Positions 1-5,440 of a stretch of DNA of 5,714 bases are shown here, in pieces. The translations under genes and the position numbers were made by a program. How positions within the stretch are numbered: the stretch's first letter is position 1; each line of letters begins with the position of its first letter. A model generated the notes under the pieces. The model did no database searches. It saw only the letters and a list, made by a program, of their open reading frames with translations, and was not told the origin of the DNA. Origin of the DNA: Planctomycetaceae bacterium (GTDB lineage Bacteria > Planctomycetota > Planctomycetia > Planctomycetales > Planctomycetaceae); the NCBI GenBank assembly GCA_029259875.1, contig JAJDEK010000296.1:1-5714 (forward strand). The letters run 5' to 3'.

Positions 1-780
1 GCCAAACCGAGTAAAGTCAGGCCAATATAAATGCGGCACACCAACGGGCATCGAGGCAATATATTCAATGTCATTGAAATGAAAGAGGTGTGCAATACTG
101 GTTCCGACGATTAAACCCAATAGAGGTGCTGGCAACCATTGTTTCTTTGTGATGCGCGGCCAGAGCAAAATAGTAAAAAACGTCGCCAACGAAATAATCA
201 ATGCATGTGGCTTTTCATGCATGACGTCGTAGGGAATCTGCTTGATCGCTCCGATCACAGAATTTGGTGTGGCAAAGCCCAGCATGGGTGGAATTTCCAG
301 CAGAATAATAATCACACCGATCCCGCACATAAAACCGGATACGACAGAATAAGGTGTGTAATAGATAAAACGACCGATTTTCATTAACGCCAATGCGATA
401 CACACCAAACCACTCAAAAAGACCATCGACATCGCAAACACAATGTCAGGTTCTCCGGTTGCCAATTTGGTGGCAGCAATAATGGCCGCGAGCTGAACTA
501 CTTTTGGTCCGGTAGGACCGCTGACTCCGGTATGGGAGCCTCCAAACAGCCCTACGAGAATTCCCCCACAAATCGCGGCCCACATGCCGGCTTCTGCTCC
601 TAAGCCTGAAGCCACACCGAAAGCTAACGCCAGCGGCATCGCGATCACTGCAACCGTGATTCCAGCCAGAATATCGTTCGGCACGTTGGTGTGCATGATT
701 TTGATGTTATGCCAGGGATTAAAATCACTGAGATAACTTTTAAGATTGAACTTTGTTTGATTCGTATCATTACGTGACAT
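1..780 (-). CDS. SulP-family inorganic anion permease, N-terminal part (runs off left edge)
   Basis: The reading frame is open from an ATG at 780 to the window edge, giving 260 residues without a stop. After a polar ~35-residue cytoplasmic N-terminus comes the typical SulP start (NDILAGITVAVIAMPLALAF, residues 35-54). Further hydrophobic segments follow at about 62-80, 94-104, 116-135, 141-160, 173-188 and 210-230. The motif SGPTG at 87-91 is the SulP signature at the start of the TM3 half-helix, where substrate anions bind in this family. Known members carry sulfate, bicarbonate or other anions, often with Na+ or H+; the substrate cannot be read from this fragment. The remaining transmembrane segments and any cytoplasmic STAS domain lie outside the window. 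A GGA at 789-791 sits 8 nt before the ATG and supports this start. The gene is preceded by the terminator of the small gene at 1002-1307, so it probably has its own promoter in 781-970. Family call is firm; substrate is unknown. Confidence 0.93.
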   Translation of the reverse strand, partial: MSRNDTNQTKFNLKSYLSDFNPWHNIKIMHTNVPNDILAGITVAVIAMPLALAFGVASGLGAEAGMWAAICGGILVGLFGGSHTGVSGPTGPKVVQLAAIIAATKLATGEPDIVFAMSMVFLSGLVCIALALMKIGRFIYYTPYSVVSGFMCGIGVIIILLEIPPMLGFATPNSVIGAIKQIPYDVMHEKPHALIISLATFFTILLWPRITKKQWLPAPLLGLIVGTSIAHLFHFNDIEYIASMPVGVPHLYWPDFTRFG

Positions 781-835
781 GAAAGTCATCCATATATATT
801 AATGAGTCTGTGAATAGATCTCAGGTAAGAAAAAA

Positions 836-955
836 ATGAAAACGGTACTCACAAGAAAACGGCGCACTCAATGGGTAGGAGAACGGCTATTAATCAATGC
901 CAAATGTGCATTGATTGAAAACCGTATTAGGAGAGCGCAGCAAAAGGAAAATTAG
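836..955 (+). CDS. Doubtful short ORF, 39 residues, very basic
   Basis: An ATG at 836 opens a 39-codon frame ending in TAG at 953-955. The product begins MKTVLTRKRRTQWVGERL and is rich in Arg and Lys, with no recognised family and no membrane segment. A weak AGG at 823-825 lies 10 nt upstream, which is rather far. The frame runs through the long hairpin at 883-925, and that structure better explains the sequence constraint here. It would converge on the small gene at 1002-1307 and diverge from the permease. It could be a chance ORF; I keep it only because no other gene occupies this gap. Confidence 0.15.
   Translation: MKTVLTRKRRTQWVGERLLINAKCALIENRIRRAQQKEN
883..925. repeat. Long imperfect inverted repeat (hairpin or operator palindrome)
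   Basis: A perfect 9-bp stem, AATCAATGC at 892-900 and GCATTGATT at 908-916, encloses a 7-nt loop. A wobble pair (891/917), isolated pairs (890/918, 888/920) and an outer 4-bp stem (883-886 with 922-925) extend it over 43 nt. It lies between the terminator of the small gene and the permease start, about 100 bp upstream of the permease ATG. Neither strand has a T-run directly after the stem, so it is not a standard intrinsic terminator. It could be a palindromic operator for a dimeric regulator of the permease, or a structured element in an RNA. The pairing is directly visible; the role is unknown. Confidence 0.6.
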
Positions 956-971
956 TGAGCACTAAAAGCGG

Positions 972-999
972 AAAAATGCTGGGAGAATAACCAAGCATT
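972..999 (-). terminator. Intrinsic terminator of the 101-residue gene
   Basis: On the minus strand, two bases after the TAA at 1002-1004, AATGCT (999-994) and GG (992-991) pair with CC (982-981) and AGCATT (980-975). There is one bulged base at 993 and an 8-nt loop. The 3' arm runs directly into a T-run (976-972), and a second T-run follows slightly further on. The stem is AT-rich and therefore of moderate strength. Its position right behind a stop codon makes a terminator likely and isolates the small gene from the permease. Confidence 0.55.
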
Positions 1000-1001
1000 C
1001 A

Positions 1002-1307
1002 TTAGCACGCTACGGGAGGCCCCCGGGAATCACGTCTTTCATAACGATCCGATTCTTTGACACTGAAAACAGCGCTTTGAATCCTGGAATTCGTGAGAGA
1101 AATCTCTGTTGAGAATTCTGCATCTTGGATCAGCGTTTCTTCTTCACCGACATCTTCATTTTCTTCCAACTCAAACTCAGAGAAGAGCCAATCCGGGTTC
1201 GATTCGGGAAAATCAACAAGAATTGGTCCACCTAGCAGAAATGCCATGTCCAGCATAAACACTGTACACAAAGCAATTAGCAGAGATTGGCGGGAATATT
1301 GAAGCAT
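1002..1307 (-). CDS. Unrecognised small membrane-anchored or secreted acidic protein, 101 residues
   Basis: I recognise no family. Residues 1-8 are short and polar with Arg6. Residues 9-31 form one hydrophobic segment (LLIALCTVFMLDMAFLLGG), unusual for an Asp at position 20. It ends in GGP without a clear signal-peptidase site, so it could be a signal anchor or an uncleaved signal peptide. Residues 32-68 hold about 15 Asp/Glu and no Lys or Arg. The last 27 residues turn basic (R75, K84, R88, R91, R92, R95) and end in Cys101. With the segment as an anchor, the acidic part would most simply lie outside the cytoplasm. No ribosome binding site precedes the ATG, but a TTGACA-N17-TATCAT promoter ends 6 nt before it and would give a leaderless mRNA starting at the ATG. 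A terminator follows the stop codon. This complete unit is the main argument that the gene is real; an overlapping opposite-strand frame at 1093-1302 has no such signals. Downstream Met18 and Met21 are possible starts but would cut the membrane segment. Confidence 0.62.
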   Translation of the reverse strand: MLQYSRQSLLIALCTVFMLDMAFLLGGPILVDFPESNPDWLFSEFELEENEDVGEEETLIQDAEFSTEISLTNSRIQSAVFSVKESDRYERRDSRGPPVAC

Positions 1308-1313
1308 GGATGA

Positions 1314-1342
1314 ATGATATTTTATACATATTGCTTTGTCAA
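1314..1342 (-). promoter_or_regulatory. Near-consensus sigma70-type promoter, leaderless arrangement
   Basis: On the minus strand a perfect -35 box TTGACA (1342-1337) is followed by exactly 17 nt and a -10 box TATCAT (1319-1314, five of six matches to TATAAT). Six bases (1313-1308) separate the -10 box from the ATG at 1307. A start site at the usual distance of about 7 nt therefore falls on or next to the A of the start codon. This explains the absence of a Shine-Dalgarno sequence for the 101-residue gene. It is the strongest promoter match I found in the window. Confidence 0.72.
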
Positions 1343-1359
1343 TGACTGGTTTATGACCT

Positions 1360-1413
1360 AACTTAGAAGTGTGAAGTCTGTCACGCTCTGTTGCATGTCA
1401 GGTCTTCTAAGTT
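1360..1413. repeat. 10-bp perfect inverted repeat with nested hairpin
   Basis: AACTTAGAAG at 1360-1369 is the exact reverse complement of CTTCTAAGTT at 1404-1413, with 34 nt between. Within the gap, GTGTGA (1369-1374 region) faces TCACGC (1381-1386) and can form a small inner stem with one G-T pair. No T-run follows, so it is not an intrinsic terminator. The right arm is shared with the first unit of the tandem array, so the pair may instead be two oppositely oriented copies of one protein-binding site. The left copy lies just upstream of the -35 box of the small gene. Confidence 0.6.
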
Positions 1414-1437
1414 CTTTCTAAGTCATCACTAAATCAT
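1405..1437 (+). promoter_or_regulatory. Three tandem elements at 11-bp period, candidate response-regulator site
   Basis: TTCTAAGT at 1405-1412 recurs exactly at 1416-1423, and a degenerate CACTAAAT sits at 1427-1434, so the starts are 11 bp apart each time. Units 1 and 2 agree at 9 of 11 positions, and units 2 and 3 at 8 of 11, both ending in CAT. OmpR/PhoB-family winged-helix regulators bind head-to-tail direct repeats of about this period, one monomer per helical turn. The cores do not match the enterobacterial Pho box that I know. An inverted copy lies at 1361-1368. The repeats are directly visible; the type of binding protein is inference. The array is about 70 bp upstream of the small-gene promoter and 240 bp upstream of the peptidase start, so it could serve either or both. 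Confidence 0.5.
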
Positions 1438-1664
1438 ATTTTCCAGGCTTCCCAGCATTCACATTACTTTGCCGTCATGTGAGAATATGAGTAGCATCAA
1501 CAAAATGTGTCATATAAAAAGTTATGGACTCATAGGAAGACCTTACCGTTTAGTGCAATCGACTGTGTTGAACATTGTCCAAAGTATGTTTGCCTACCCA
1601 ACTAGCTGAAATCACTCATATTTAGATATCAAACAGGGCCATGCGTCCTGGATCTCGAAAGCTT

Positions 1665-1668
1665 GAGG
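1665..1668 (+). promoter_or_regulatory. Ribosome binding site deciding the peptidase start
   Basis: GAGG lies 5 nt before the ATG at 1674, a normal spacing. The in-frame ATG at 1641 has only an AGGG two bases away, too close to work well. The GAGG therefore favours 1674, which also removes eleven residues that would precede the signal peptide. Confidence 0.6.
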
Positions 1669-1673
1669 CGCTG

Positions 1674-4600
1674 ATGAATATTTTAAATCGTCGTAATGTT
1701 GTACGTTACTCGCTGATCATAGCAATCATAACCTGCTGCTTACCTTTGAGTAGTAACGCTGGTTTTGCTCAATCAATGAAAGAAGAGCTATGTGATTGCT
1801 CACCAGAATTGACCTTATTATTGCGTGTGAACGATGTACGACGAACAGCAACTCTTGTCACCAAAGCGGGTGGAAAAATTGTCTACGATCCAAACCTGGG
1901 CATTGGAAATGACATTCCCTTTCTGGTAGTGAATCTTCCGCCGAGCAAACTGAACGATAAAAAATTTATTGACTCACTCAAACTTCCTTCAGGCGTGATG
2001 GAAGAAATCATTCCGAAAAAAATTGTTCCCCAAGCGGAACCGGAAGTATCAGATACGAAAGTCTCTGAACTGCAAGCTGCTCCACAAGCAGATTTTGATT
2101 CACTATATGTTCCACTGGACGACATCAAAATTCCTACGCTTCGCAAACGTGTCGCTGGTAAAGGTCTGGGCGAAGGTACTATCGTAGCGATTATCGATAC
2201 AGGCATTGATACCACCCATCCCGTGTTTCAAGATCGTGTCATTTTCTGGAATGATGCGACGCGTGAAGGCCGTATGAAACTAACACGTCTGCGCCAACTG
2301 GATGGAAAAATCGAAATTGAACCTCGTAAATTCGTCGCGCTTCCGGAAACGATTAAAGAGAACGACTATGTTTTCTTTGGTTATATTGATGAGAAAAAAC
2401 TGGGATTTCAGCAGGGGGATATTTGGACCACACTCGGTAAAGAAGGCGTTGATATCAATCGGAATGGAACCAAAGACGATAAATTAATGGTTGTCGTCGG
2501 TTTGATTCCTAATCCGATATTGAAGAAAGAAGAAGAGAAAAAGGAAGAAGAAAAGAAAAAAGCAGGAGCGGAAAAAAAAGAGGCCAACAAAGACGCACCA
2601 CTGGTTGCTAAAAAGCCGGATCTGGAAAAACGGGATCTGCCCACAGAATACACGCTGGCATTTGTTGACGTCGACATGGATGGCAAGTTCAGCAAAGACG
2701 AAGCCAAAACACCGATCATAGACTTTAATACAGCTCGTAAAATGCAAAGAGACGGAGTGAAAGTTCCATATCAAAATATGTTGGAATTTCCTTCGCGCAC
2801 TAAACGCATCGCTTATCCTTTGTTGTTCCGACCTAACGCGAAAAAACTAGTGACAGAAATTACGATTGCCTTCGATCAACAGTCGCATGGTACACACGTA
2901 GCTGGAATCGTTGCCGGTAGTGGAGTACAAATTGAAGGTGCTGCTCCCAAAGCCGAATTGATGGCCATTAAAGTTTGTTCGGGACGTAGCTGCACCGATC
3001 AGGCTATTATTCGCGGGATCATCGCTGCCTTCTTTAATCCCGAAGGTTATGTGCCTGATGTGGTGAATATCTCTCTGGGAAGCCATGAAGGTTATCTCAA
3101 ACGTCCATTGAGTATTCTCATTCAGGACTTGTCGGCAAAATTTGGTACGACATTTTTCGTATCAGCATCAAACGATGGTCCGGGATACCGAACGATCAAC
3201 GGCTTAGCAGGTTCAAGCCCTGCCGTATTTGTCGGCGCGCATGTTTCCGCTAATACATTAAGAGAACATTACCGTCTGGCAGAAGGAGTGAATGCTCCTG
3301 AACACGGCTTACTTTACTTTTCCTCATTAGGACCTTCTTACACAGGAGAAATGCGGCCTAACGTGGTTGCCCCTGGTTCAGCGCTTTCATCCACACCATT
3401 AAACTCGGATGGATCGAGTATGTTTAATGGAACCAGTATGTCCTCTCCGATTGCCGCCGGTGCTGCTGCCGCCATGTTATCATTGGTCAAAGCAGACAAA
3501 GGATACGAGAAAGTTCTGGAACGACAGAAACAAAAAATTCAGGCCATTCGAAAGAAATCTTCAGACAGTAAATACTCACTGACATCTCTGGCACTAAGCA
3601 TGCGGCTCGCTTTAGAAAATTCAGCGATGCGTATGAAAGGTTTTACTTATGCCCAGCAGGGAGCGGGTCTGATCGATATCGACAAAGCCTATGCAGAATT
3701 CCTGAGATTGGCTAATCTGACCGTCGATTCCAAAACACAAACTGCTGAATTCAGCATTAATCACTATTCAAAATTCAATCGCCTTTATGACCGTTCCAAT
3801 AATATTGCAGCGCACAAAAAAGTCGACCTGGACCTGAATATAGATGGTGAGGTTTCGGATCGTGGAAGCCTGTTATTAAAAAACACGCCTGCCATCGTGA
3901 AACTGGAAAAAGTCGAAATTCAAGACAGTGATGGCACTGTGACTATTCTGGATGTTAACGGAAACAAAGAAAAAATTCCTTTTTCCATCGCATTACCTGG
4001 AAAAGAAGATGCACAAGGCAATCAGATTTCTCTCGTGCTTTCGAATAGCAGCAAATCGTACTTTTACAGTACTCGCAAACGTGAGTTAATGGAAACCGGG
4101 AAAACGTATCTAGCCTATTATACAGTTTCCCAGCATGGCGAGCGGGAATTTAGTTTCCTGGACGTCGTTCACAAGCCCATTGAATTATCTGATCTTCAAA
4201 CGGAAGTAAATCTGCCGGGTATTGCCTTGCGGGATTCAGACCGCGTTGCCGCGTTTGTTGTGCCACAACAAACGATCTCAGCCGGTGCCTATCACCGTTA
4301 TCCGATTGCCGTCACACGACGGGACAGCAGTCTGTCTGTGATGCTCGGATTTGATGCCCAAAGTTCAGGCCGTTTGTTGGTCAGCGTGTTTAATCCAGAT
4401 GGCGAAGAAATTGGCTATCGTGTGATTCAGCAAACAGCGCAGTTGGGAGGCGACAGATCAAATACCAGCCTGACCGTTAAAACAAAAGAAGAAGGGATTC
4501 ATGAGGTTGTCGTCAGTACTTACAGTGGTAATTGGCTCAATGAATCCAAATATGATCTTCTGATCGAAGCCCAACGCTTCCGTGCCTCGACCGAGAAACT

Positions 4601-5414
4601 CGCTTTATCAACTGTCGATTCCGGGAAAGAATCCGAAAAGCTGGTCACGTTCTTAAACTCCTCAGGGCAAGTGAGAAGCATGAGTGCCAGTCTGGGAGGT
4701 CTCACACGCGTGGTACCACAGGAGAAATTCCCGATTCTGGCCAACTATCGAACATTCCGCAAACTTGACATTCCTTTCTGGAGACCGGAAAGCGGTGAAA
4801 GCAAATCAACGAGTGTTCGACTGACTTTTCCTCCTGATGATAAAAAATACAAAGGCTTTAGTGGCCGCATTGATCACCGCCTATATAAAAAAGGGCCAGA
4901 TGGCAAGATGGTCCAAGCCTATAAAGGATCTTTCGCAGGTCGCGGAAAATCATTTAGTAACATACCACGGCCAGAACCAGGCAAACCTTATGAAACGCTT
5001 TATGCGGCCGTCGATACCTTCTTTACTGTCCCCTTTGATAAAGGTTTGAAACAGAGCCAGGGTACGATTACACTCGACGCTTATTTCCCAGGAATCCCTG
5101 TAAAGATGGATGGCGCGTTCAAGCTCAGCATTCTGTCTGTTGGCAGGCCTGACGTTTACATTCTGAAAATAAAAGCTCCACAAAAACTGATTGATGCTTC
5201 GGCTGCTAAAACATCTCACAGCAGCTCCTCACAGGCGACTCTGGAAATCCCCACAAAAATTGGTGGTGTATCCAAAATCAAAGTCACGTTACCAGTGACA
5301 GTGACACCGGATATTAAATCAACTTTAGCGAAACAACTCATTCGTTCAAGCATTAGTATTTCAACTAGTGACTCCAGAATTTCCAATACTATACCGATTG
5401 AAATTTCACAATAG
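1674..5414 (+). CDS. Exported subtilisin-family (S8) serine peptidase, tripeptidyl peptidase II-like, 1246 residues
   Basis: Numbering is from the ATG at 1674; an upstream in-frame ATG at 1641 would add 11 residues. Residues 1-11 carry RR, 12-25 are hydrophobic and SNA at 27-29 fits signal peptidase I, so the enzyme is exported. Residues 45-115 (LVTKAGGKIVYDP, then LVVNLPPSKL) look like a subtilase propeptide. The catalytic Asp is D175 in IIDTGID, His is H405 in HGTHVAG, the oxyanion Asn is N500 in SASNDGP and the nucleophile is S588 in NGTSMSSP, so the site is intact. The Asp-His gap of 230 and His-Ser gap of 183 resemble TPP II (220 and 185 in the human enzyme) and not secreted subtilisins (about 32 and 157). 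The Asp-His insert has calcium-loop-like motifs at 260-271 and 332-343, separated by a Lys/Glu tract at 284-309. A helical region with ALENSA and GLIDIDKAY (645-672) also matches TPP II. Residues 680-1246 are beta-rich, unlike any named domain I can assign firmly. The only mature-chain cysteines are C40, C42, C435 and C440. The glutamates that bind substrate N-termini in TPP II seem absent, so endopeptidase activity is possible. No terminator follows. Confidence 0.93.
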   Translation: MNILNRRNVVRYSLIIAIITCCLPLSSNAGFAQSMKEELCDCSPELTLLLRVNDVRRTATLVTKAGGKIVYDPNLGIGNDIPFLVVNLPPSKLNDKKFIDSLKLPSGVMEEIIPKKIVPQAEPEVSDTKVSELQAAPQADFDSLYVPLDDIKIPTLRKRVAGKGLGEGTIVAIIDTGIDTTHPVFQDRVIFWNDATREGRMKLTRLRQLDGKIEIEPRKFVALPETIKENDYVFFGYIDEKKLGFQQGDIWTTLGKEGVDINRNGTKDDKLMVVVGLIPNPILKKEEEKKEEEKKKAGAEKKEANKDAPLVAKKPDLEKRDLPTEYTLAFVDVDMDGKFSKDEAKTPIIDFNTARKMQRDGVKVPYQNMLEFPSRTKRIAYPLLFRPNAKKLVTEITIAFDQQSHGTHVAGIVAGSGVQIEGAAPKAELMAIKVCSGRSCTDQAIIRGIIAAFFNPEGYVPDVVNISLGSHEGYLKRPLSILIQDLSAKFGTTFFVSASNDGPGYRTINGLAGSSPAVFVGAHVSANTLREHYRLAEGVNAPEHGLLYFSSLGPSYTGEMRPNVVAPGSALSSTPLNSDGSSMFNGTSMSSPIAAGAAAAMLSLVKADKGYEKVLERQKQKIQAIRKKSSDSKYSLTSLALSMRLALENSAMRMKGFTYAQQGAGLIDIDKAYAEFLRLANLTVDSKTQTAEFSINHYSKFNRLYDRSNNIAAHKKVDLDLNIDGEVSDRGSLLLKNTPAIVKLEKVEIQDSDGTVTILDVNGNKEKIPFSIALPGKEDAQGNQISLVLSNSSKSYFYSTRKRELMETGKTYLAYYTVSQHGEREFSFLDVVHKPIELSDLQTEVNLPGIALRDSDRVAAFVVPQQTISAGAYHRYPIAVTRRDSSLSVMLGFDAQSSGRLLVSVFNPDGEEIGYRVIQQTAQLGGDRSNTSLTVKTKEEGIHEVVVSTYSGNWLNESKYDLLIEAQRFRASTEKLALSTVDSGKESEKLVTFLNSSGQVRSMSASLGGLTRVVPQEKFPILANYRTFRKLDIPFWRPESGESKSTSVRLTFPPDDKKYKGFSGRIDHRLYKKGPDGKMVQAYKGSFAGRGKSFSNIPRPEPGKPYETLYAAVDTFFTVPFDKGLKQSQGTITLDAYFPGIPVKMDGAFKLSILSVGRPDVYILKIKAPQKLIDASAAKTSHSSSSQATLEIPTKIGGVSKIKVTLPVTVTPDIKSTLAKQLIRSSISISTSDSRISNTIPIEISQ

Positions 5415-5440
5415 GCCTTTATGTAGAAGTGAGATCTTTG

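Larger units (their letters stand above)
1308..1640. other. Divergent intergenic region between small gene and peptidase, 333 bp
   Basis: This stretch separates the minus-strand small gene from the plus-strand peptidase. The left third holds the small-gene promoter, an inverted repeat (1360-1413) and an 11-bp-periodic tandem array (1405-1437). The right part (1440-1640) contains no convincing gene. A 40-codon frame at 1487-1609 lacks a usable ribosome site and I treat it as chance. I could not find a good -35/-10 pair for the peptidase. A weak plus-strand pair exists at 1299-1304 (TTGAAG) and 1323-1328 (TATACA) with 18-nt spacing, which would give a leader of over 300 nt. Confidence 0.6.

Noticed and set aside
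139..403. Frames on both strands inside the permease region
   Set aside because: The minus-strand SulP frame is open through the whole region with clear homology; these are shadows in other frames.
789..824. Possible permease promoter, CTGAGA (824-819), 17 nt, TAATAT (801-796)
   Set aside because: Only four of six matches in each box, and the implied start near 789 would cut off the GGA ribosome site, so I do not claim it.
838..924. Repeated GAAAACGG (838-845, 855-862) and GAAAACCG (917-924)
   Set aside because: Irregular spacing and A-rich low complexity; not a CRISPR array and not clearly a binding-site cluster.
1093..1302. 69-codon plus-strand frame, Ser-rich
   Set aside because: It lies wholly antisense to the 101-residue minus-strand gene, which has promoter, membrane segment and terminator; the Ser richness is the complement of Glu codons on the other strand.
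1487..1609. 40-codon plus-strand ORF in the divergent intergenic region
   Set aside because: No proper ribosome site, no recognisable composition or domain, and length expected by chance in 333 bp.
1755..1773. Possible lipobox around the double Cys in the peptidase signal peptide
   Set aside because: The residue before the first Cys is Thr, not Gly, Ala or Ser, and a good SNA signal-peptidase I site follows, so an ordinary signal peptide fits better.
2408..2774. Two overlapping minus-strand frames opposite the peptidase insert, rich in Ser or Phe
   Set aside because: They are antisense readings of the Lys/Glu purine tract and have no independent support.
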